Assembly (NCBI GenBank): GCA_964036315.1
Contig: OZ038495.1
Span: 24,152,690-24,216,689 of the forward strand
Origin: Acanthosepion esculentum
Taxonomy: Eukaryota; Mollusca; Cephalopoda; Sepiida; Sepiidae
DNA: 64,000 nt
Direction of reading: 5' to 3'
Below the pieces are notes generated by a model. The model was given only the letters and a program-made list of their open reading frames with translations. It did not search any database and was not told the origin of the DNA. How positions within the stretch are numbered: the stretch's first letter is position 1; every line of letters begins with the position of its first letter. A program made the position numbers and the translations under genes. This document shows, one piece after another, positions 1 to 13,600 of the stretch.

Positions 1-194
1 ACCTTTTTCGAAGTACTGGAATCGTCAATATTTTCCAGAGCCTGACAGTCCGATCTTCGACAACCGATATTTCTATTTCTTCCGGTTTGTACCTGAAATC
101 GCGCTTATTAACTTTGGCGATTTTATTCAAAATTTTTTCCGCTTCCTTTTCCTTTTTTACAGTTAGTAGCCAACGTGGCGACTCTGGTAACACC
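1..194 (-). CDS. Gene A coding exon 6, partial
   Basis: Starts after acceptor TTTTTTAG and reads [10 protein letters not shown], the SLC22 signature after helix 6, then a charged intracellular loop ending near [15 protein letters not shown]. The gene B counterpart is 216 nt, so about 22 nt are missing beyond the left edge. Confidence 0.88.
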
Positions 195-1012
195 CTAAAA
201 AAGAGTAATAACAAGAAAATAATCTTTTAGGCTGTTCAGAATGTCTTCGTTATTTGAAAAACGAGTTCTGTAGATTGTGAGATTGTATAGAATGACAGAT
301 AAAAAAAGAGAAAATATTGAGAATTTGCTATATTAATTCTTACCAAATATAAAGTAATCCAGCCGGTATTGAGGGTAGAGAAACCAGTAGAAGGACCAGT
401 CTCCAGTTTCGTATGTAATAAGCCAATAAGCAAAGGATAAAGTATCCAACTGTGCAATACAGTTGAATAATTATTGCAGCTTTAGTTCTGTTTTTTATTG
501 ACGAAATTTCAGCTCCTGTTAAATACAAGGTGAAATTTAAAGTACCAAAACACAAATTGATTAAATGCTTAAAATTTCAAAATTAGTTTAAAAACTCAAT
601 ATGAACATCAAATGCAGAACAATGGTAAGCAAGTCGATCGCATTATTTTAATCCAGGATGATCTGTATCTCTCTTAATCTCTCAGCCTTAGTCAAAGTCT
701 GTTAGAAGTTGGGGTCTATCACGCGTAACACTATTTAAATTCAACGCCTGAAACTATTTTAGACAGCTGCTGCTGATAAGCGTGGATTACTAGAAAAGAG
801 GTTCGCCGCTGCATTATTAGATTTACTGACCACTGAAAATAGTCTATGCTCCATAATTAACGTAGCCACGTTCAAGCCGCGAAAGAATATAAATGGCCAG
901 AAGTCAAGCAGAAAATTGTTTCTCTAAAAAGTATTTACGACAGTGTAAATGCCTGAGAATCCAAACTAGGTAAACTTCAGCAACCAGTAAATCATTACGA
1001 CTACCACATCAT

Positions 1013-1096
<84 letters not shown>

Positions 1097-1497
1097 GTAT
1101 AAGTTTCCATACACAATACTCATCGAATTCACTCTCGCGTGGTCATGTGTGACGTCATGAGCTGTGGTGCGATTTTCGCTTTCAGCGTCTGATATGCACG
1201 TGTTTATCGTTGCTTGGAAATCATCCATGTAAACAAAAACAGACTATCATCAATTTCTTGTTCGTGTATTGCTTAATATATTGTGTAATTGTCATCTTTG
1301 ATAATGGCTTATGTAAGCCGAAAGCTTAGATTGGATGAAAAAATATGTATCAATATTGTGATTTTCATTCTTCGTTTAATGATAATGTTATTAAGCTTAT
1401 CAGACGATATGAAAAGAATTTACATAGAATAAATCGACAACACTTGTCTATATTATTTAGTGAAACATGTATGAATGAAACAATGCTGTCTAAATAC

Positions 1498-1562
<65 letters not shown>

Positions 1563-4500
1563 TTTAAGCGTATCACCCCCAAGCAAGGCTGGAGGCCACT
1601 ATCACGCAAGGGGTTATAGAAGGGTTGGAGGAAGAGCAGATAGGAGTGGTAAAGGAGAGGATGTGGAGAAAGAGAAAGACAGTGGATCGATCAAGGCAAG
1701 GGGGTAACAGAAGATTTGGAGCGAGAGCAGATAGGAATGAAAGGTGAAAGGATGTGGAGAAGGGAAGAGGATAGATCAAGGCAACTGGAGATGTCGATTG
1801 ACGTTACACTTAAATAGTTGGAGATTGTATTTGTCAGGGAAACAGTAATAGGGAAGGGAGTTCCACAGGCGAGATGTGCGAGACATGAAGCTATTGGAGT
1901 AGAAGAGACGTCTACATCTAACAGTTTCAACGGTGAAGGGGTGGGAACGGGATGCCAGAAAGGACCTTGGGCACTTTGAGATGGTGTATTTTTTAGCAAG
2001 TTTGTCTCGCTAGTATAATTACGACTGAGTAGTGAGTTCGATCTTCACTGGCTGCCCCCTACTTTTGGCCTTGTGTCACATCTAAGCTACGCTTGGAAAA
2101 GCACTATATACAAAGGACTTTTCACACTAGAATCTACACTTTGAACTCCAGAAAAATCCCTTCTTTTCTACGAAATGTATTCATTATTTTTTCTTAATTG
2201 AATCATTTGTTCTTTCATGGTGTAGATAAGTGTTGTGGTGGAATCCACCTAATCTGCATAGGTGACTACCAACTATATAAATAATGGTTGATACCGGAAG
2301 ACGGGAGAGAGAAGGAAGAAAGGAATCACGAGATCCAACTAGAGACTCTGATCGACTGCGACTAGTCAACACATTCTCCAGGAACATCTTCCCAGAAATA
2401 TACAGAAATACTATATGTACTTATTGTGTACACCTTCTTGTTATAATACATTCTTGTTCCAAGTACATTTTGTGTTGCATTATTATTCCATGCAATAGGC
2501 GAGATTCAACATTGAGTCAAGACTCAACAATAAGAAATATTAAAACCCGATGCCCCAATTTAAATTGTGCTCATTGAAGTTCTGACTCGCGATATATAGA
2601 GGATTGCATAGCGGCGGAAATCGCTGCGTGTTTGTCTCTCGGGCCTTTTGTCAGTGTTCGTTTACACGGAAAAGTGGATTGTGAATCTACATTTTTATGA
2701 AAGGACAGCCGGTCTTAAAAGATTAGAATAAGTTTTGATCATCCAGCATCATATCTATATTCTTCTAAAATATGCGATACCGATAAAGTATCAAATATCA
2801 ATACATAACAAGTATAAAAATATCAATATATCTTGTTTTAAACTTTATTTACCTGGTGTTTTGTGCATTTTACATTTTTAACATTACTTATGAACCAAAT
2901 TGTTTTTTTTTAAAGTTAAATGGATTTTACTTCAACCAATCAAATGTGGCCAACGTTAAATTCAAACTAACCGAAAAAAGAAACTGGTAAATAACTTAAC
3001 CGTTTAAAAAAGGAAATCAGATCATAAATACAAAACTTCTTTTGCAAAATAATATGCAGCCGTTAAATAAAGAGCATCCATATTTGAAAGATTCGCGTAT
3101 ATGTGGTCGGAGGAAATTATGCAGACGTTCTCGGCCTAAATGTCGCCTACTTGGTCCGGTCATCAGTAATGTTTATCTTTGTTGAGTCTTGACTCAATGT
3201 TGAATCTCGCCTAATGCATGGAATAATAATGCAACACAAAATGTACTTAGAACAAGAATGTATTATAACAAGAAAGTGTACACAATAAGTACATATAGTA
3301 TTTCTGTATATTCTGGGAAGACGTTCCTGGAGAATGTGTTGACTAGTCGCAGTCGATCAGAGTCTCTAGTTGGATCTCGCGATTCCTCCTCTCCTTCGTC
3401 TTCCGGTACCAACCACTATTTATATAGTTGGTAGTCACCTATGCAGATTAGGTGGATCCTACACAACAATCTTGTATGTGCCATGTCCCTTTGCACAATT
3501 TCCAGTCCTTTGTAGTTCTTAATAAATATTGTTTTGTTACATTTCCTAAAACTTTTCCCGCCATTTACCAAAGCTCGCTAGGTAGGTTAAGCGTTGTTTT
3601 CCTCCGCCCTTCTTACCTTCAATCTGTCCTGTCGGTATAAACATTTCTAAGCCGTCTTTTCACATTATGGCCTTTTTAAAATAAATAAACTGGAGCAATG
3701 CAATTAGTTATAATTGAAGAATAGGTTTATCGTACTATACTTACAAATCATATACAACATAAAAAAAAATATATATATATTGTTATGGTCCAGGTTCCTT
3801 GTACCACGGTGATGGTCCAAGGTAGAACCAAATGAAGAATAACTCGAACACAGGTATGGAATAACACATATGTATTAGAAACAGAATATGTACAAAAGAA
3901 GTAGAAGTGTTAGTAATAACAATCAGGTTAGGTTAGAGAGAACTATGTTGTCTCGACCAGTATCACTATTCCAATGTCTTACAGTAATCGTCTGACGCTA
4001 CTCACTGACTCTGTCTGGCTGCTGCTTCCTCTTGAGGAGCAGTATTTATGAGGTACGGAATAGTCCATTACTATTAAGGTAAGTTCCCATAACATATATA
4101 TATATAATGAGCGGTAGGGTAGATAAGATAAGCGGGTTATCGTATTTATGTTTGAACTCTTTTGCAATCACATTTTCTTTTATTAAAACTCTCAGATGCA
4201 CAGGACAGCAGTAGGAAAAGCACAGGAGATAAAGGTCTATGAAAATCCTGAGAGAGAAGAGTGGTTTGAAATTGTTTGCTGTGGTCGACACAGTAACAGA
4301 CTCATTCTCTCTCTCTCTCTCATCGTTTTTTCATGAGAGATAAAGCCTTATTAAGGTTTCTTTGATTGCCCAGTGATTACAAATAAAATAATAAAAATCA
4401 GCAATGATAGTGCGGGTCCAAGTAATCTTTAGATGAAACTTTTCAATTTGGCTTTCCTCAAAATTTCGCTGCTGTCAAAACGTTGTCAAAACAAATAGCA

Positions 4501-7500
4501 GGACGTTTCCGGTAACTCTGAGCGACTTGTCAACATTTCTGAACTTTTCAAACGCTAGTTCACTTTACGTTCGTACTCGATTAAATAGTCTATATTTTAA
4601 GTGATACAGCGTTTAAATTTCATTACAATTTTTTTTTGTTTTTAAATGGAAAAATATATTTTCATCCTTCGACCAAATTTTGATTTTAAGGCAACCTTCG
4701 AGATCACACCTCGACTCTAGCCAGAGTGCCATACTGCTTGTAGATTTTTTTTTATAATGCCATGAATTTAATAAAAATTATCGTTCTGAATTCTTTTTTA
4801 TAGTAATTTCATTTTGATAAAAAACAAAAACAAACAACAAAAAAAACAGAACATTTCCCTTGCTCCTAGCCATAATGGTGTTAAAATAATTATTCTAACC
4901 TACACGTTGCATTTCACTAATTACAAATCGAACTTCCGGCGCAGTACAATACGTTCGCTTATATAAATGAATATTGCAATTATTTTCAAATATATTTAGT
5001 TTATCCACAAAAAAAGAAGAAAACAGACTGTGGAATTTAGAGTCGCATTTGTTGTTCAAATCACTTGTATTCGTCCAAACAGAAATATTCTCGTTGCATT
5101 ATAATACGTTTTGGGGTTTTAATGTTTGTTTTCAGGGGAAATGCTACAATTTTGATTACAGATTTTTAAGACTGGAACGTCATCTGTACTTGAGCAATTT
5201 CTCGTTTCATTGCGTTTCTGACAGACTAAATAATGTCTATGACAGAATAAGTTAGCTTTCTTCGTAAGTGTTATTTTATTAGTTTCAGTATTTACGTAAA
5301 AGTTATATTATCATATTTAGACGTGTAAGATTGACATCAAATTAAATTAAAAACACGCCTTACCGAATACAACTGATGGATTATAAGATAGAGCACACCC
5401 AATGGCCGTCAAAGAGCGGGATATGAGAATCAAATTCATGTTCATGATTTGCGAGGAGATAATTCCAGTAATACCTTGTAACAGTATTGCAGCGACGATG
5501 ACAGTCTTGCGTCCGAATCTGGAAAAATCGTAAGGATTCTTTAATGCAAATCAAAGGAAGAAAAAAAATTGTTAATTAAATTCGAGTTGATACATTTTAA
5601 AAAGAAATTATATATTTTCGTATATGTTTCAAAGAGATATATTACATTAGACGAGTCCCGAGTTCAGTCCCTATTGTGCACCCTACACATACATATTTAT
5701 GTCATCTAATTTAAGCTTAGCAAATGTCAATACGAAAAGATATGGGTACATCACGGTAGTGTATTAGATATGCACTTGGTTTCTCATACTTGTGACTTTG
5801 TACAAAATCTAATTTTAACTTAAGAAATAATTACTATAGTGACCAAAATATTAAATATTCCACTTAAAAATTTCATAATTGGCAAGGAATTTTAAAATTG
5901 TGTTATTTCACATTTCTGGATATCTAGTTCAATGAATTGAAATATTGCCCAAATATTTGTGATCATGTGTTTCAATGGTGGATCACTAGATAGCAGCTCA
6001 AATTGAGGAATCAGAAAGCAGAGTTCATCTCATTAATTTACGTGCTAATACCCTTATTAAAGGTATGAATCAACCCCTATAGCCTATAGCCTTGGTTGAC
6101 AAGCAGTCTAGGAAAAGGAAAACGATGAATTCAAACATACCTGAAGAAGGTTGGGCTCTGTCAGGCTGTTTGCCTAAGACACACTATTGCTGGTATGGCT
6201 GCAGTACATATGCTGTCCCTATAACTCTAAGAGGTTACGGGATTCGTGTTTCAACGATAGATCTAATCATTATCAAAGCCCGATAAATTTTGTGGGTTCT
6301 ATCCGGCTTTCACATTTTAAAAACAATTTAAATGTTTTACGTTATTATGGCTTTATAAAAGTGAGTTTCGCTATGCTACAAATATCTCATTTTCCCACAC
6401 TAGATAATAATTTGTGTTACGGATATAGATTTATGTCTCATTTGTTGAATTAATAGTTAAATACATTTTCCCAAACCATAAAACTAGGTACCTCCATGAG
6501 ATCGCTACAAGAAGTGCATAGCATGATGAAAAAAAAGGCTAAACTTGACGAAAACAAAATTTTATCGTATGAATATATTATTATTAAGTGGAAAGATCAA
6601 AGTATTTTAGGGGATTTTTTTTTACATTTTAGTCGTTCCTAGCACGTCCAAAATTTTCGTTAAAAATCTTGTTTTTTTAGTCAGCAAAACTGACATATAA
6701 TCAATCATATCAACCATATTTTTCCATTTTATAAAAAAAATGAAAACCTAAGTTTCAAATTCTTTTAAAATCAATTATAATTTTTTAAAAACTTATTTTA
6801 AGAAAATTAGAAATTATAATGTTGATTTAAAATATTTTGAAACAAGCATTACTTAGTTTCTGCGCCGAAAAGATGTAGTTTAAAAATAAGACAAAGCAGG
6901 TCATAACATTTGGTGTCACTTTGACAGGTGATGAGTAATGATTTCATCACGTATTGACAGCTTACGCGAGAAAAAGTTATCTTACGGAAGCACAGAAGTG
7001 ACATAATTATTTGCATTTAAGTGAAACAACTTATTTGCCTCGTTATTTTTTAAGGAAACTTTCAGCGTTCTATTTTTTTGTACTTAGCTTTCATCTTTGC
7101 GATTACGATGCTTTATGGAAAATATATTATAAAAAAATTATAATAATGCTGTTTAGAATGAGATTAAATTTCATAAGAAAGGTATCTAATTAATTTATAA
7201 GTACCTTTCTTATTAAATTTTATCAGAAGTATACATAAAATACTATAATTTTATATACATTTATTACATTTTACTGTATTTCTATTCATTTTATTATTAA
7301 TTTTGATATTTCATTTATGGAGAACTGTCATAACTGAGATAATATAAAAATAAGATCATATAAATTTCACAAGATAAGTAACTAATATTTGCAGGTACCC
7401 TTCTCAGTTGAAATTGAAAAATCAAATTAACTTCTCCACACGTGTTTCGCAAAAATAAAGGCCCTAACAGCGGAGAACAACGCTCCACGCAACTTTTTAT

Positions 7501-8574
7501 TGTCTTCTTGCTGGTCTTCCATACATTTGAATTACACCCATTTTATGGACACAAAAGCCATATGGAATTAGTTTTTTTATACCGTCCAGGTCTACTGATA
7601 GTTATAAGCTATACAACATATAATGCTAAAAGTTAGATCTATTTAATAACACCATTGACTAAACTGAATGCCGTTTTCACTAATTTTAGAATATTTAACA
7701 ACTTTAATGTAAAAAAAATTAAATAATTTAGGAAATAACAAATAATGTTTTTAAAAACTTATTTTTCATCGAAAAAGTTTTTTTTTTACTTTCAGACAAT
7801 ATTATCCATATTCATAAAAACAACTAAAAGCAACTAAAAGCATTTGAAATTAAATATCTTTGTTTTATTGAGTTTTGTGTGTTACAATTCAGAGCTGAGT
7901 TTCACGTAAGGGGGGTCCAACTAAAAAAAAATACATGACTTCCTTTCCTCAAAGCCTTGTGCTTTTAACTAATATAATCACTAAACTGGACAGTGTTGAA
8001 TTTCTAGAGTTTTCATAAAATTAGTTAGGGGGGGGGTTAATAAATATAAAAAAATATTTTTGCCATGACTTTAATAAAAAAATAACATATTTATAATAAG
8101 TTCCATCATTTGTGAATAGTTTCTGAAAGTTTCATTAACATCCGACAATTATTTTTATTCCTGCAAGATTTTCGAAATTAATGTCTGTCATAGAAAAAAA
8201 GTGCTAAAATTGTATGTGATTTAGTAGTTCCGGTGATACAAAGAGAAACAAGGTTATAATGTTCTAAAAAGAAGGTATTTTTTTTAAATAATTAAAATCT
8301 TTTTATCTTCTCTTAATAATAACATAAACATTTAAACGATAAAATTTTATTTTCGTCAAGTTTGCCATCTTTTTCATCATGCTATGCTCTTTTTTTAGCG
8401 ATTTCATGGAGGCACCTACATAAAACAAAGAAATCCCCATAAGTGTACATATAATTTTAACCAAGAGTAATTTGAGATGAGCAGATAAGGTATTGACAGA
8501 CTCATAATCCACCTATTAATATACAAGCATATATATGTGAGTAGAGAGATAAAGGGATATTAATATAGAGATGA

Positions 8575-8668
<94 letters not shown>

Positions 8669-10514
8669 GTGACTAAGGTATATTTATGCACAAAGTTTTC
8701 ATCTAAAAAAGCTTGATTAAAAGTGCCGACTGAGAAGATCTATATGTTTAATCGAATTCCACTGTTCAAAGTTTTTTTTTTAATCGAGTTCAAGGCAGTA
8801 AAGCCACTGAGACATAGGGGGTTACTGGGTGTGGAAAGGGAAAGGTTAGTGGCACAATTCTCGATTTGAAAATTAAAAATGTCAGTCCAGGCGGTGTCTC
8901 GAAGAGAATCACGAAGCGAGTCCCAATCAGCATCATGATCACGGAATGGGGTCTTATGAACAAAATACCAATAAATACTACAGAGTGATCCGAGTTTCCA
9001 AGAGTTGCGAAGCTCGGCAAGAACGAGGAGAGGAGGGGAAAAACAAATCAAGTGGGGTATGCTAGAGAAAAAAATTAATGTCTGAATACCGGCAACATCA
9101 GTAACATTAGCGAGATGTCATAGTGTGCATTAAAGTAACTGAAGACAAAGATATTCGCAGATGTATGGAAAGAGAGTGACTTTTCTATAATTTCAGAGAT
9201 TATATCTAATATACTGCAGTCCTGAGAAGAGGGGGAGCGATAAAGAAATAAAAAAGAGTTAGCTAAGAGTGTGAAATAATGAAAAGCAAAAGCACATGTA
9301 GTTGTCAGGGGAGACGAGAGACAATTCAGTTGCCATCGGAAGATTATCCTCGATGTTAACACCAAGGCAATGCATGTAAATGCTGGAATCTTCCCGGCAA
9401 AGAGGAAGATAGCCAGGAACAAAAAAAATCATTGGTAGCAATGCCAGAATCTAAGTTTGTTTCGCAAATTGCAAGGATATCCGGTGACCGTTCCATGAAA
9501 AAGATTCTATACTGCTGAAGTTGGAGCGGACGACAAGAAAATTGGAAAGAGAACAGCCCACATTAAATAAAATATCATTTACCTGAGGAGAATGGTATCT
9601 TGAAATGAATATGATATAATTAATGTGCACAGATATATTAGTATTTGTTGTAACCTAGAAAGGGTTACTGAATGAGGAATAATAAAAACGGAGGTTGGAA
9701 ATGAAATCGTAATCTTTATAACATCAACAAAATACAATACTCACCAGCGGTGTGAAGTAGGTAAACCACTGCTAGTAGTAGACTACTTAGACAGCATATT
9801 ACCCCCAATTACAATAGTGTCCAACGTATTTATGAGGATTGGGACATACCCATTAGTGTTCATAGTTACGGTATATAACAATGTTTTAGATGTAGTGCGT
9901 GGTTCTTATATAGTAGTAGCATTTATTCCGAACCACACGAAAGGAAACGTGGATGTAATTCGGGTTAAGCTCTTTCTATTTAAAAACAAATCGTTTAACA
10001 CAGCCACGTTTCCTTTCGCGGGGCTAAAGAGGTGGTTAAAAGTCTTGGGGACAACAGAACCAACGAACAACTTTTACACTCCCATACACCCAGCAAACAA
10101 AGAAAATGTAAGAATATTCGAAAAAGTAAATAAAAAATAAAAGATTTTATTTCTCATATTCACCGAAACATATTTGAATAAAAAGGCTGCTCTCCATATG
10201 TATATATATATCATGACTCTTCGGCAGAATTGAGTCACTGTCAGTCACTGTGTGTTTATCTAAATCTAAAAATAAACACTCTAAAATTCACCTTCATCCC
10301 TGCCGTGCGCCGATGGCTTAGTGGTAATATATATATATATAGTCATCCACAGACAGACTATTTCGCAGCTCTTCAGTGTGGCTAGACATCCGATTGTTTC
10401 AAACCGAGATCGAAACCCGACCGATTTGATATCAGAGAAGAAGGGGTATCTATACGAAATACGACAGCGGTCCGGCGAACTCAATTTATATTTGAAGTGT
10501 AATGCATTATATAA

Positions 10515-10604
<90 letters not shown>

Positions 10605-13600
10605 CTCTATATATTTTATATATGTGCGGTGCTTATTGGAAAGCGCTCAATATCAGTGATAGAGCTAACACATTTATGAGGATCGCATAAACGTTAAACC
10701 AACGGTCACAAATTCATAATATATATATACACAATGTACATGTATATATGTTATGGTAATTTACCCACGCACGCATGGTCGTAGCCAGCTATAAACAGGA
10801 GCAGGTACTACCTTTTGCAGGGTGAAGTTTCCAGCAGTCAGTTCTGACAGTCGGGCCGAACATACTTGCTGTAACACTCTCGTTTGTATATGTTTGCATT
10901 ACTGTTTCGGTAAATATATTTGTTTAACTCAATTCCTCTCTTGTCTATTTATTCCTGGCCCTAACAAGGCCACGACAATGTATATGGATAGAGTGATTAA
11001 AATAAGTATTATTCTGAACATTTACTTACCGATCCGGAAGCCAACCACCAAATAACGTGGCAATCAAATAACCAACAAAAAATGCGGTGTAAATTTGATT
11101 GGCGAGCCATTTCTTGCCACAGACTAAATTGAACTAGAAAACAATATAAAAAAAGACATTGAAAAACTTATATCGAAAGTAAATGGCGTATATGAGAATT
11201 TTTCGAAAGCTTTAAACAGATTTCTGATTTTGTACATCTTGATGAAATTTACAAAAATTATGTAAAACAATTTGAAGGAGAGTTGAGATTCCCCTAGACA
11301 AAATTATGCTGATGTCTTTGTAGTTACTGATCTAAGTACTAGTGGTTTCAGAGTAGCACTATCTCATTTCCCTTTAAGAAACATCAGATGTATATGGTTT
11401 GACATATGACATATGACATAAGCAAACAGAAGTCAGGATATGGATTTCGTTTCAGCAGCAAACCACGGAGGAAATATAATGTAAAACACAGATGATCATC
11501 TCAACGTTGCCAAGGATCTGTAGATGTTGTGGAATATATACGTGATAACTAAACGTCGTTATCAGGGCACGACGAACGACCTCAGAGGTCTAGAAAAATG
11601 ACGAGAAATGGGAATCAGGGCATAATTTGAGACTACCCAAACGACAACAATGTTGAAAACAACGAAAATACATTTAGAGTATCGAGGAGACTTGCCGTCA
11701 CTTTATTTCAATGTAAGACTGCATTTATTACTTGTCTGAATATTTTATGAGTAAATACCACCAGCGACTCAAGGTGTGAAATCTCAATGAATGATAATTC
11801 AACTGAAATTTCAATGAGTGTGATAATTTAAACGATTACATCATCTTCGTCTTTTATGATTTATTCTTTGTCATTTAATGATAAACTTTACACTGCGTGC
11901 CAAATTATTATCGAAATAACTTTTTTCTAATATTTCAAAAACCGTCCAATCAATTCACACAAAATTTTCACACAATGTTGGCAACACTAATCTGCGCAAT
12001 CAATTTTCGTACTGATCTGCGCAATGTAAACAAACTGGCGCCATATTTGTTATCAGCACGGTGATTTGAGCGTGCCAAATTATTAGAAGGTTTTAGTAAA
12101 ATTCCCAGAATTTAGCAAACAAAACGTTTATTAATGTTGCACGTGAATGTTTATGATCAAACGAAGCTAATAAATAAGATAATCAAACAAATAATAACAG
12201 ATACAAACAAAGGCACAGTTTTAAACAAATTAATAGTGAATGTGCTTTCCCTGTTTTGAAATTACTTGAAGAAGTCGACGATCCATAGAATTTGTTAATT
12301 GTAGGAAGTCATCTGCTGTAATGCCGCGAGATATGTCAAGAATTGCTTCCCACAACTCAGCGTTGCTCCTGAATTGTCGTCCGTTGGCGTACAGTCTTCG
12401 CTTCATGATGCTTCAAAGGTTTTCGATTGGGTTCAAATCCGGAGCCACTTCATTTTTCGATGTCCATCGAAGCCTAACTGTTTCAAATATTCAGTAGTCT
12501 TGTGAGCAGCATGAGAGGGATAAAAAATGGCCATTCTGAAGGCAACTCATTGCCTTTTCATCCACGGTTCAAGATGCTCCTTCATAAACGCTATGTTTGC
12601 ATCAGCAGTCATTTTGATGCCATCTGGTACTCTCCATGGGCTCACTAATGTTTTTCAAATAATACCACCCCATATCATTATGCCTCCACCGCCTTGTTGG
12701 CGTCTCAAACGCTGATGGCAATTCTGTCTCTTCATTACCCAGACTTTGCACCATCTATCTGGCCCATCAAGTGTTGCTCGAATTTTGTCTGTGAACAAAA
12801 CTTTAGAGAAGTCAATCTTCATATTGTCCTCGGCCCATTTCAATCGATTTTAAATGTGATTTCTCGTCAATGGAGGAAGCCTCCATGTCTAGCCACACTG
12901 AAGAGCCTCCATGTCTAGCCACACTGAAGAGCTGCGAAATAGTCTGTCTGTGGATGACTATATATATATATATTACCACTAAGCCATCGGCGCACGGCAG
13001 GGATGAAGGTGAATTTTAGAGTGTTTATTTTTAGATTTAGATAAACACACAGTGACTGACAGTGACTCAATTCTGCCGAAGAGTCATGATATATATATAC
13101 ATATGGAGAGCAGCCTTTTTATTCAAATATGTTTCGGTGAATATGAGAAATAAAATCTTTTATTTTTTATTTACTTTTTCGAATATTCTTACATTTTCTT
13201 TGTTTGCTGGGTGTATGGGAGTGTAAAAGTTGTTCGTTGGTTCTGTTGTCCCCAAGACTTTTAACCACCTCTTTAGCCCCGCGAAAGGAAACGTGGCTGT
13301 GTTAAACGATTTGTTTTTAAATAGAAAGAGCTTAACCCGAATTACATCCACGTTTCCTTTCGTGTGGTTCGCAATAAATACAGGTTTGACTGTTGTTGCT
13401 ATTTCCCTCAGATAACGACACCGAGTACTTTTAGACACAGTAGGATCCCCACTGCGACTGAAAAGCTCTTGACTGGTAAGTCCAGGGTTCTTTGTGGCCT
13501 CTCGTTTAAGTCGTGACATGAGACGACGTGAAATAACCCCCGACTTGCCTTTATCTGCCCTTTTGCGTACTTGTGTAGGGTCGGCGGTGAACTTTTTCAC

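Larger units (their letters stand above)
516..1569. other. Gene A intron 4, left part
   Basis: No gene seen. It holds two (AT)n tracts at 1015-1100 (ending in a GTAT run) and 1500-1559. The reading frames across them encode only Ile-Tyr repeats. Confidence 0.7.

Noticed and set aside
3928..3940. Telomere-like GGTTAGGTTAGAG
   Set aside because: Only two units and also present in the second LTR copy at about 39880, so it is an LTR sequence.
12887..12960. Frame [16 protein letters not shown] read as part of the Tc1 transposase
   Set aside because: The same sequence occurs in the SINE-like units at 10340-10389 and, diverged, at 17930-17960, so it belongs to that repeat.
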